Assembly (NCBI GenBank): GCA_003640385.1 | Contig: RCAB01000144.1 | Span: forward strand, 62,001-126,000 | Length of the DNA: 64,000 nt | Direction of reading: 5' to 3' | From: Setaria digitata | Taxonomy: Eukaryota; Nematoda; Chromadorea; Rhabditida; Setariidae | Part shown: one piece after another, positions 24,919 to 36,760 of the stretch | Layout of the letters: each line of letters opens with the position of its first letter | Numbering within the stretch: the stretch's first letter is position 1 | Position numbers and translations under genes: made by a program | The notes under the pieces: generated by a model | What the model was told of the DNA's origin: nothing | The model's database searches: none | Seen by the model: the letters and a program-made list of their open reading frames with translations, nothing else

Positions 24919-26722
24919 ATGCTAGTTGAGGAATGATAGGACGACAGCAACATCCTTCGGATATGGTTCTTTTGATTTCGAATTTCAGTAATGAATTTGC
25001 AAGCGATTCCATATACTGATTTGAAATTCTAAGTTTCAAGTAACTCTGTAATCAATAATTGAAAAACAAAAAGTTATATCCCTTTATTTCGAAATAATAA
25101 ATTTGAATTTACATAATGATTTTGTAATAACGCTTGTTTTATATTTATTTGGTCAATAATTTCGAAATATTTGGTGCATTTTCGATTCAGTTCTCGAACT
25201 ATTACTTCGATTTAAATTTTTCCTATTGCTAGTTTTTATAGCCTTTAGCATTTATTACTCAAGCAAATTAATATATTCAGCAGTTCGTGTAATTTAAATT
25301 TAGCTTTTAAATTAAACGAAAGGATTTTTTCATAATCAGCAACATATTCATAAACTTGCATGATAAGTGCCTACTTATGCACATTCTTTTTTCTTATTGA
25401 TTTAAAGTTTTGATTGATTTACAAAGTTTTTTTTTCCTTCAGCCTTTTACTTATGACCATTTTTTCCTTTTCTTGACTTTACATTTCGATGCATAGATTA
25501 CGACTGAGAAGTAGCAAGTGCAATTGCAAGTATAATACAATTTAAAATTCAAAATCACGTAAAATTGATTGGTCTATCATGAATGTCTCATCGAGTTTTA
25601 TTTACTTTCGTATTTTATTACCCCAAAAGATGGCATTCATAGAAAGAAGGTAAGAAATAGACTTTCTCTACTCTAGTTTTAGTTTTCAACTGTCGCACCT
25701 GACATTTTGACGTAAGCTGAAGCACGTAAAACCTCACGTTTTAGTATTATAGCAGCAGGTATATTCAGAAGTCCAGAATCAATCCATTTGCAAACATAAA
25801 TTTGTTCATTTGATTAATAATATACAGCTTAAGACCCGTAGCTAATATTATATTTTCCCTTCACTGAAATTTTGATAATCTCTGATAGAAAGAAAAAGTT
25901 TTGCAGAAGCACTAGTAGCAATTGAAATGGCACATCCTCGCCAACTCTGCTTGAATGGTACAAATTTTCACAAGTAAAAAAAAAAAAAAAAAAAAATTAT
26001 GTTAATTAAGAAAGAAACAACAAAAGCAAAATTATTCATTGTAAAATGAAAGCTGTGAAAAGTATACAATAACAGAAAAAACTAAGGGTTGAAATAGTTG
26101 AAGAAGTTGTAATAACAGTACTTGATTCAGGTTGCATCGAAAATAAGTGAAGTTTTGTTTCTTTCTTAATTAATATAGTGATAACTTTGAAGTGCAATGA
26201 TATCAGCAAAAGCAATTGATTAGAGAGAGATTTTACTGATATGAACGATTCATGTGTAAATCGGTTTGAAAGGAAAAAGTTAGTTATAATATCAATGAAT
26301 TTTTCACAAGAAAAAACAAAAGGCTGGCAAGTTCTTCTAATGAAACAAAATTTAACAGATATTCAGAATGAATAATTTTTACGCGCATCTATTAATAGAA
26401 TTTGTAAAAAAATTTACTGAATGATAAACAGTCACGACGGAGATACGTTTCATTTAATTTATCTGTATCTTTAAAGCACGAATTTTCTAAGACTGAAAAA
26501 GAACAAGTTTGATTCATTGAAATAATGAACTGTTTTAATAATTAAATTTTGTGATAATGGAGCAAATTAATTACATTTATTCACTTCTTTTTATTTATTT
26601 ATTTATTATTTTAATTTAAACATTTATTTTTGCACATACATTTCGAAAAAAAAAAATCTGAAATGAATGTAACATTGGTTCTAGATTGTTAATGCGAGGA
26701 GGATCTTTGGAAAACTAAAGGA

Positions 26723-26731
26723 TTTCCTCAG
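26723..26731 (+). promoter_or_regulatory. Likely trans-splice acceptor of the small membrane protein gene
   Basis: TTTCCTCAG twelve bases before the ATG at 26744, with no upstream donor in the same frame. Confidence 0.45.
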
Positions 26732-26743
26732 GATTATCAAACG

Positions 26744-27135
26744 ATGTCTAAAACACGCAGAGTAAGCGTTGGATATTCTTATTCTTAATTCAGGCTCGCA
26801 CCTGAATTGATAAAAATCCCCATCGATATTTGTCATTCTTCACGGAAATCATTTATCATAATTAGTTAGTATTTACAGAATGATCCAAACAAATATTTCA
26901 TTAGTTGTTGCTCTACAGAAAAAGAATCATTTCGCACTCTAGAATTAGCATTTACAGCAATATTATTTATCATTATGATCGTTAACAGTTTTATTAATGC
27001 TGGTATGTTTTTTATTTCATTTGTAAATATGTAAACAAATAATAAACAAGCATCGCTGACACTTTTGAAAACGCAGGCAAATCTCTTTGTATGCTAAGGC
27101 AGTTTCCATTTGCTACAAGAAATCAAAGATATTAA
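26744..27135 (+). CDS. Small single-helix membrane protein, 66 residues, three tiny exons
   Basis: I do not recognise this protein. Three exons join in phase: 26744-26761 (MSKTRR, donor GTAAGC), 26879-27002 (acceptor TTTACAG, donor GTATGT) and 27077-27135 (acceptor AACGCAG, stop TAA). The middle exon has a Cys pair (FISCCSTEKESF) followed by one hydrophobic helix (LAFTAILFIIMIVNSF). The tail GKSLCMLRQFPFATRNQRY is basic and short. A clean TTTCCTCAG acceptor (26723-26731) lies 12 bases before the ATG, as for spliced-leader addition, and an AATAAA occurs near 27147. The predicted topology is one membrane span with a short basic end on each side. It sits in the long gap between Clc-like genes B and C but is not a fragment of them. 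Confidence 0.5.
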
Positions 27136-30100
27136 AATATTTGGTAATAAATCTTCGAATACATAGCGCTTGTGTACATAACCAATATATGGCACAATGA
27201 TTAACAAATGAAAGAACGCTCTGCTTCATTTCATCCTAATCTTTTAATTCAACTTTTCACTGCGTATTGCGTCCCAAATTTTATCATTATCATTATCATT
27301 ACCATTATCACTTCCATTTCTATCACAACCATTTCATTTTGGTCCCACAATAACATTGTCATTTTAGTATCATTTTCTGTTGTTGAAGATACTGCTGCTA
27401 CTCTATAGGTGTACTGTTTTCCAATAACAGTATCATTTTAGGCTCATTCTTCATTCTGCTTCAATGATCCGTTCTAATTACAGTATTATTTTGTGATGTG
27501 GCATATTTTGTCTGTTATTTCAAGGCACAGACAGCATGTGCTTAGTAGGAAATATTATTGTTATAATAGTAGCATCATTTGTGATATAACTTTTTGGTAT
27601 TACATTTATAACATTCTGAGGTAGGCAAAATATCGCTGTTAAAATGTAGAAATGATTTGGTTAAGAGTGTACTTAAAAATTGAATTGTTTTTCTTGATTA
27701 AAATAGTTTTTCGACAGAATTTGATGAAGTAAAGTAAATAACATTTACTATGAATAGTTGCAGTAAGATTCATTGGTCTCATAAATCAAAGAAGCGACAT
27801 TTAATCAACCTTTTTTCCTACTTTTCTTTTAAAAGGTTGCATGTAAAGTAAAACTTCCAGCGTCATCACCAAAAAGAAATCAAAACTTTCGAATAATTAA
27901 TTAACAATATCATTTAGACTTTATATCGAATCGCATTAATACATGGCATTAAAAAATGACTAATTCTTCAAATATCAATAATTGATATTCAAATTTTTTT
28001 TTTTTTTCAATATCACTGAATGATATTTTCATATTGCTGTTATTGAAAAAAGAAATAAAAAATGAACAATAAAGCAGTAAGTGCTCACAGTTGTCTCCAC
28101 TTTCTCTTCCAACTGTCCAATTCGCATGTCATTCGATGTACTTAATTAAAATGCTATAAATACAGTACGACAGCTTAAAATGAACTGAAATAGATGGAAC
28201 TGGTTCGAGATTTGAAGTTCTCTTGTTTGGGTTACGTTTAATTAATTGAACTCTTCTTCCACAACAATCAATTTTTTCTCTTTTTCCATATTCCATTTCA
28301 TTTCTTCTTCAAATTAACATGGCATTCTTTTTACCTACACAGTTGCTATGGTAGTTATGAGGCGAGTGAAATCATTCATTTCTTTCCCATTGTAAAAGAA
28401 TTTTTTCTCTCACACATTTCAGGAGCCTCTAATTATACATTAGCAAGTGCAAACCAACTGAAATCTCTTGAATGATGTCAAAAATCAACAGAAAACATGA
28501 TGGGAGTTTTTAAGTATTTTTTACTTTTTTTTTTCATTGCAGGTAAAACTTAATATGACTTCTACTTCAGTTAATTAGTTCTAACCTACTATTGAAAGCA
28601 AATGAATCATTTTCAAATCCTTATTTGTATCCAATCATTTAATATTGCATTTATAGTCTAATTAACTTATTTTTGTAATTTAATTAATAATCGCTAATTT
28701 AGCCTTTAGCATATTTATGGTTGCAGTTGAATGAAATATTTCTGAGAATATACTAGAATGAAGAATTTATAATAAACGATAGTTCTTTTTATTTTTCTCT
28801 TCTATTTTCTTCTCCCTCTCTCTCTCTCTTTTTCACTGGTGAAATTCTATTAAAATTAAAATGAAAAACAAAGGACATTTAGTGAGTTTTGAACTGATTT
28901 AAACTAAAAGAATGGATAACATTTCGTAGCGCTATTTTCCGAAACCAAAAAAAGAAAGATATAGCGCATTGATTAATTTATCAGTGCAGAATAAGTAATT
29001 ATTCATCTCTAGCGCATTATTTTCCATTAGCATGCTACCGAACTATAGGAATTTAAGAGTTAGTGAAGATGTGACAGATTTGACAAAGTTCTAAAGTTCG
29101 AAATTAGCTTTTCTGTCTTTGTTGCTTTCACTCACTAATTCTTCTCAAGATCAAATTGACTTTAAATTTGGCAATCCTTGAAAATTTCTCACTTCCCATT
29201 GCTTTTGTCAAAAATGTATTTAACAGGATTTTTTCTTTTAAATGAAAAAAAAATACATGAATTTATCAGTAAATAAATGTGAATCAATGATTAAAATGAT
29301 AAATTATTAAATTTTATTGATTGAAAATGATGTAAAATTGACATTTCAAAGGGAGCATTTTATGACTCTTCTACATAAAAGGTGTGATGATGAAAACGTT
29401 GTTTGTGCAACGATTTTTATCATCCCCATGAATCAGACGATGGATCCTCGGGTATTGTTTCCATATGATAAATTTGTTAAGCTTTGAACTTTATTCATTT
29501 TCATTGAAATTGAAAACTTTCTCTGTCTCTTTCTCTGTCCCTCTCTCTAATATATGCATTAAGAAGCAAATACCTCTTTGTTCACTGATAGATGATTTTT
29601 GGCGTATCATTTATTCATTTAATTCAAAGACTTATTCAATTGAAAATTTTCGTCAAATTTCTTATACAGAAAACTAAAAAGGACAAATAATGAAATGAAA
29701 AAATGCATGAATAAAATCATTTATTTTTTCACTTTATACCGTTTCATTTCCCTCTCTTTATCATGTCCATTACTTAATTTCCATCAAATTCACAGTTTTT
29801 TCCTAATTGTTTAATTTACAAATTTATCACGAATTTCATTCAAATTTCTAAATTGTCCGCATAGTCAAATTTTGAAATTTAAATAGTTGAAATTGATAAT
29901 AACAAACTCTATTTCGTTAAGATTCCGAAAATGACGTTAACGAAACGTAAGCACAGCTCGAAAATGTTTGCACAGTTTGACAGTTTGCTATTTGAAGGGA
30001 TAAATTAGCATTCTCCACTAATCACTTCATCTATTCCAATATCTTCTCTACTCTGTCTATCTACTTAATAATAATTATCTTAATTACCACCATTTTCTCC

Positions 30101-31285
30101 TATCATGAGTATGTTTTATTGCTTTATCGAAATGATCACCTCCCTTCAACTGATTAAACTTCTCTTTAGACTGACATGGCGATTGGTAATTTGAAAAAAA
30201 TGAAAATTCCTATTTGGATGATGGAAAATTATACAATTTATGAACAGTGTTGTATAAAAATATCGTTTCTCAGAGTCAGATAAGAAAAAGACTTTTGAAA
30301 AGGTTTGCATCGAGTGGAAACAAGTTCTTCCTTTTTTTTTTCTTGTTTTTTTCATGAAAATCAAAAGGGAAGAAAAAGCAAAAGTTTGCATAAAGCAAAA
30401 AATTTAATTTTCTACTCACAACTCTTCTTTTAATTTGACTTGAACTTTTCATTTAAAGTTAGTACTTCGAGTAGTTTCGACATATGCGAGATTTGAAGTA
30501 CAAATTGCTCCAATTTTGGAAAAAAAAAAAGATATCTTTTTAGCAAAGATTATTTTCTGTCACAAAAATAGAAAATTAAAGCATCGTATTGCTCTTGATA
30601 AAAATGAACTAATAAACGATAAACACCAGCATTAGTCTCTGAAATCAATTGATTCAGATGAATGCTCTCATCATAGACATATAGTTTTATTGTTTCTCAC
30701 CCAAACAATTTCAAATTTAAATCTTTATTTTTTTTTTTTTTTTTTTTTTGTTTATGTTTATTTTGTCGACAATTCGGTTTATTTCCTTTTCGAGAACAAG
30801 TTTTGTTTCATTTTATCCTCAGTTGAATTAATTCGTCGAGAATCTTCCCACGGCTAAAATAATGAAGGAAGTCTGGAAAAGGAGAAAAAGTGCTGAATCG
30901 AAAAAATAGACAAAAAGTGAATTATTTCATTGTTCTCGTTTCACTTTGCTTTCTTTCTGTTTCTGTTTAAATCATAGAATTCAAATTTCAAAACTAGTCT
31001 AGGACCCGAAAATTCCTTCTAAGCCTTCCACTCTCATGCTTTTTATCATATTCACAGCTACATTAACATGTTCACATTGCATTTTTAAATTTTACTTTAG
31101 AAAAAGGTATGAAATGTTATTATGAAATTTTAACAATGCTTTAGAGGAAAAACTTATCTATTCGACTTCTTTTAGACTAGCGACATCACTTCATTAATTA
31201 AATTATCATTAATATACTTGTCTTCTTTGTTTTTTTACAGCTGAAGAATATTTCGAGCAGAAAAAAGAAATAAAAAATAAGGAAA
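27136..31285. other. Long spacer upstream of Clc-like C
   Basis: AT-rich with TCATTA-type simple repeats near 27280 and a TC tract near 28810. A possible signal-peptide exon near 28498-28542 is described as a finding. An acceptor TTTTTTACAG ends at 31240, 45 bases before the Clc-like C start. No confirmed gene. Confidence 0.45.
31231..31240 (+). promoter_or_regulatory. Likely trans-splice acceptor of Clc-like C
   Basis: TTTTTTACAG, a strong nematode acceptor, lies 45 bases before the start codon with no coding frame upstream of it. Confidence 0.5.
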
Positions 31286-34200
31286 ATGTGCCTTTCATTC
31301 GCTGGACAATTTATATTTGGTGTCCTAATGGTAATTGCCTTCGGATTAACTACTACATCAATGTTCCTACCGGGTAATCGTTTTCTCTCTCTCTATCTCT
31401 CTCTCTGTCTAAAATTTCAATGACTTCATTTTTGCAGTTTCCATTGAATGCATAAATTATTAAAGTTTCTGAATGTAAAAGGCTAATTACAGCATTAGTT
31501 GCACTTTAATTTCAGTGAAATTAGCGTTTTAAAATTTGGCTAAATTTGTGACTTTTTTTTTAAAACTTCTTCTATCACATTTGCATTTCCAGAAAAAAAA
31601 AACTTAGCAACAAAAGTAATGATATTTTTTGATTTAAAAAAAAATTAGCATTATTATGATTATCTTTAAAGACAAATTTAATAAATATAATATCAGTTTC
31701 TCAGAAGTTCATTTTCACTTCCTTTCAGGACTGCAGCAATTGGCAATGACAGTGAAAAATAGTAGTGAAGATTTAACATACCTCAGCAAACTCAAGAAAA
31801 TTAATATATTTGAATTTTTATGCCCCAGTAGTAATATCACTTCTGCGAGCGAAATAGATTCTGTTAACATTTGCAGTCAATGGTTTCATGTTAGTTTTCA
31901 TTTTCTGAAAAATTTATTCATCGCATTATGAAAAATTGTAACTCTCGAATAAGAATCCAAGAAATGAAAAAAAAAAAAAATAAAATGAAGAGAGTCTTAT
32001 CTTAGTGAATGTCGGAACTGAACTAATTTGGTAGACTGTACGAGGTAAACTTTTCCTTGTCAATTTCAATAAATTTTCATACATCTATGCTAATGACTGA
32101 TGTTTGAAACTTCATTCTACAATTTTAATTTAAAAATATAAAAGATTGTTTGCAATGGAATTAACCAACCTACGAAAATTTACATCTCTTAATTTTTCCA
32201 ATTTCAGAATTTACTATTGACAAAAAGAGAGAAACCTTTTTGAAATACAAATAATCAGTTTTTTAACTTTTGATTTTTTTAAACAGTTTTCAAGTTTTTT
32301 TTTTTAGCTCCTAGCTCGTTTTTTTTCAGAAGTTAGAAAGTTGGGAAAAGGTAGTGGTGATATTTATGTGTTTATCAATGATTGCCGAAGTGATAACAAT
32401 CATTTGGACGGTGATTGCATTTTTTGGATGCTGCTGCAAGAAAATATGCATAGTGCTATTGCCGGTTCTTGCATTATTTGTCACAATATTTCTTGCGACT
32501 GGAATTGCAGTTTTTGCAGTGAACAATCGACAGGTCATAGGTCAATTTTGATAAGCATTTTATTTTGTGTTAATTTAAGTCGGAACTAATCACAGTAAGT
32601 TTCAGTAAGCTTTGTTATTTGATTTTTACATCTCTGCAGATAGAAGTGATCGCTCCATTTAAAAAAAAGAAAAAAAAGACTTCAAACGACGGTTCAACTG
32701 AACATTTGATTTAAAATTAGATAAGTATATCATCTCTCTCAGGTGTTCTAGAATTATATATTTTCCTTGTCACGATCATTATCAAATCCACTATCACCTT
32801 ATCATCCGTTATCATGCTAAATTATTGTCTTAGTCATTGCTATAACACTTTTGTAGCAATATTTTTATCAGTTTTGTGTGTTTATCTATTTTCACAATAA
32901 TTTCTCGTTTTATAGTTTTTCATCTTAGCGATGTAATTTTAATCTTAATTTTAATAATTGCTAAAATCTGAGGACGAAAAGATTGATGATTGATCAGATT
33001 TTCTATTTTAGTCGAAGCCTTAAATTCGAAATTCAGTAATAATTATCTAAAATTTTCAGTAATAATTATCTAAAATTCCTAATTATAACTTTTAATAGTC
33101 TTTTTAAGCATTCAGTGTGAAAGAAAAGTCTAACTTTTTGATGATTACTGTAAAATATAAATTGGGCTGTGCTAGTTACAGTACTCCCAACGCCTAGTGA
33201 TACTAGTACAAGTTAGAAATATAAAAACAACAATTAGATTAATTAATAAGCTATAATTCATTAACGGCTTGCTTCATCGGAAAATTTTAATTCCTTTCAA
33301 ATTTAAATTGCACATTTCTCTTGCTACTCATTCGTACGTTTAAAAAGAATGTGATTTACCCAAACATTTAGGTGGCATCTTTACCTTCTTTTGATCCATT
33401 ATTTTTTTTTTTTTTAAACTTACGTGTCTCATTTGACGCACTTGATTTTGCTTTGCTTTAATGTTATGAAAAGTGTGACCACTATATGTAAAACTACATT
33501 CGTATTAGAATTAATGATAATTTATATAAGCATTCCATTAATTTTTGCAACTAATCTGCATGTTACTTTATTAACTTTTACTTACATTCATTTTATTCTA
33601 TTTATATTAACTTTCGTCAAGTCATATTATTTCTGTTAATATTTTTATTATCTTTTATCACTTTTTATAAGCGATTGGCATTTCTTTTTATTTACTTCTA
33701 TTCATATTAATTTTATCTGGATGTATTTTTAATATACTTGATTAATTTATGCAAATATACTTGAAATTAGAGTATCTGAAATCAAATACTGAAAATCCGT
33801 CAATATTTAGAATTTAATATTTGCATTTAAATCCCAAGGATCAAATTTTTTCAAAAAAAAAAAAAAAAAAAAAAAAAGAACCCCCATACAAAAATCGTGC
33901 TCATCCAAAGAGATAGTTAAAACGTTTTTAGTTGATTCCATTTAAAAAAAAAAAAAAAGAAAAAATTGTTACAGCTATTTTGAGCATGTTTGAAATAGAT
34001 TTTATTTTTGCTAAATGATTCACAACTGTGTTATGATTGAATTGTTCGAAAGTTTTATTTTTTTTTTTAAATTGTCGTTTCAATCTTTACCAATTTAAAA
34101 GCTTGTGAAGACGAAAATGATGAAATTACTTCAACAAAATCTCTAAGTGAAACAGTGAATGAAGAACGAATCACTGATCTAAACTGACGAATTCAATTTG

Positions 34201-34542
34201 TTAATTAATTTAGGATCATTTAGCCTTTTAAGCATTTTTAATTAGCATAACCTATATAATACCTTGTCCAAAGAGATTTAGCGAAATAAGCCTAAATCAT
34301 AGCCTTATCATTATGTACCATGCTAATGCTTAGTAGTTATTCTGATAATAATTATGAATGATAATCATACATCTTTAATTTCCTTTTCAGATGAAACTGA
34401 TTTTGCCAACTTGACAAAAAATTGGGAGACAGGAAATGAAACAAGTCACAGATTCTATTTGGCATGTGGTGCACTGGCAACAGCAATCGTCGATGTCTTC
34501 ATTGGTTTCTTAAACTTATGTTTGCTGAAATCTTGTTGCTAG
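31286..34542 (+). CDS. Clc-like (claudin-type) four-helix membrane protein C
   Basis: Four exons: 31286-31373, 31729-31889, 32330-32540, 34391-34542; phases 1,0,1; 203 residues. Helix 1 (FIFGVLMVIAFGLTTTSMFL) is followed by PG-LQQLA and a loop of about 53 residues with two sequons and cysteines in EFLCPS and NICSQWF. Helices 2 and 3 contain the hallmark Cys cluster FFGCCCKK between them. Helix 4 (FYLACGALATAIVDVFIGFL) ends LLKSCC. The CCCKK cluster and TM spacing match nematode Clc-like proteins (PF07062). Exons 1, 3 and 4 have exactly the same lengths (88, 211, 152) as in gene D, so C and D are the closest pair. A weak coding-like frame continues past the stop in another phase. Confidence 0.88.
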
Positions 34543-36760
34543 GAAAGATGTGAGAATTACGGGTGATAGATGCAATGTGTACATCCTTCTGAATCCAGCC
34601 AATGTTTCCAGCGAAACCTCAGAGAAGGATCCTGTAATGCTCGTGATCAGGTGCCTTCATCGATTCTACTTCTTCTTTAATTAGTGCCAATTCCTCATTT
34701 CTGTGTGTTAACTTGTTATATGCTGATTATAAATCATGATAGAAACAATTCTTCCAGCGCCTTTCTTTCTTTCAGTCTAATTTAGCAACTACTCACTCAT
34801 ATTATTCTGCTGCACGCAGTACTGAAAAAATTTCATATTTATTGTTGCTTTCTATTTTATCTTCATCATTATTCTCGCATTATATTTCATTAAGAAGCAG
34901 ATGTATTGTTTGAAGTGAAAAAAAAAAAAGTGCATAAAGAAGATGACTTTTTGAAGGAAGCAAGGCTTCTCCGGAAACCACAGCTGAATCAATAAGAGCA
35001 AAATAAGTAAAGTTTTCAACAGATAGACCATAAGTGTCTGATTTTCCTCAACTTCTTTTAATTTTTTAATCCATTCAACTTTAATTGCATTTACTGCAAG
35101 TAAACTAGATTTCGTGAACGTAAATCGGAAGCATTCAAGTCGAGAATCTCGAAAAAGAAGAAAAAAAAATTGTGCAGAAGGAAGAAAAGCTGGAGAACAC
35201 TCTGTAAATAAGGAAAAATTATTTCAGTGAAGCCAAGTTAATCTCAAGCCTTCAAATGAAAGAGAATAATCATTTTCAACCTGCGAAAATTCTATTCCTT
35301 CATGACTCAATGAATAAAATATAACCATCCACTCACATTTAAAACGATCCGACATTTGTCTTGGTGCCTTTCATCACTTTTAGCTTTTTACACAGACGTG
35401 TAAAAATTCCCTTTATTTTTTATTATTTTGCTTTTCACATTTCGGGAACTTCAGAACATGAAAATGCAAAATGTTGCAAATTTTTACGTCAGACTAATTG
35501 ATTCCTTTCTTCGTGGAGTTATGTGTGAGAATCGAAATGTCTGAATTGCGATAGACATGCATTGTTTCGGTGAGTTAAACATGTCATTTAAAGGTAATGG
35601 GCGCTTCATCAAACCTGAATGACACCTGAATGGCATAATAACGAATCTTAAAACTCGTACATCTCTTCCAATTCATGTCTAGAGTGTGAATAAATGAATC
35701 TTCCGTTACTCATTTATTGGGAAAAAGAAAGAATGACGTTTGCAGTATAGAACGAGAAATGAAATTGTTCATGAAGTTTGCTTCACCTTTTACTCGTTAC
35801 TTCGTTGTTATACTTGGCTTATTTGTTGACTTGTTCCACTTATGTCCATTTTTTTATTGGCTCTTTACTTTTCTTTCTACTTGTACAAATTGGATTACTG
35901 CTGCACTTACGCTTGCTCTTTCATTGGCTTCTTTTCCCTTCTTCCTTAGTTTATCTACTACTAAATCAATCACTGTGAGTTTATTTGCTTATCAAATTCG
36001 AAGTACAATAAAAATAAAGGCCATATTTTGGACGGAAAGAACACTGCTTGTTAGTACTACAACGAATGCTTCCTCATTGCACATTTAGGACAACTGCTAC
36101 TACAACAACATTTCGACTTTATTCCACAAAAATCAATTCCACTTCTTTTGCTCTTCTCTCCACCATTCTAGTATCTTTTCTAACTGATTCTCATCTTTTT
36201 AACTCTTCTCACTAGACCAGAATAGCGGTCAATTCACCTTTCCCATAGTCGAGGTGCTATTTGCTGAGAACCAGTTGGACAAAATACTGTCACTTTAGTC
36301 GGTAATGTTCCCACCTTTACCTGTTTAATTATATCATTTTTTTGACCTCTGATATTGTCATACTTATGATATATTAACTTTTATCAGGACACATTACTTG
36401 CTTATTATCTGAACAAAATCACGTCTTCGACTTACACAGGTTAAACTTCCCGACTCATCCACTATTCATTATCGCAAAGGAGAATTATCAGAAGTTAAAT
36501 TACCACATGTTTTATCAGCCCAATGTCTAAGCAATATCATCACAGACTACATATTGGTCCTAGAACTCATTACGGCGCTTAAACAATTACTCGTCTCGAA
36601 TATTCCTTAGCAATTCTAATTGCGATTTCATGGATGATATGATTCTTCAATGGGCTTTTTGCTGGCGAATTTGTAGCTTTCAGGATTTTCGTTCATCCTG
36701 AAAAAAGAAGTGAGATTGCTGATCATTTGGTGATCATTAATTCAGTCCCGATAACAAGCA
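34543..36760. other. Spacer between Clc-like C and D
   Basis: The 3' flank of Clc-like C is fairly GC-rich to about 34680. An AATAAA occurs at about 35310. Coding-like fragments at 36238-36320 (minus) and 36413-36610 (plus) may be retroelement debris and are described as a finding. TTAATTCAG (36737-36745) is a likely trans-splice acceptor for Clc-like D. Confidence 0.45.
36737..36745 (+). promoter_or_regulatory. Likely trans-splice acceptor of Clc-like D
   Basis: TTAATTCAG fifteen bases before the start codon. Confidence 0.45.

Larger units (their letters stand above)
24450..26743. other. Spacer upstream of endonuclease G
   Basis: Includes the likely endonuclease G promoter (24540-24740, richer in CG, with repeated ACGTGAA words), a GA microsatellite (24899-24918), an A-run near 25980 and AT-rich filler. 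No gene seen before 26744. Confidence 0.5.

Noticed and set aside
32326..32589. Overlapping frames on both strands at 32.3-32.6 kb
   Set aside because: They are shadows of exon 3 of Clc-like C.
35717..36088. 123-codon hydrophobic frame
   Set aside because: Starts at TTG, is T-rich so hydrophobic by composition, and a second frame of the same stretch is also open.
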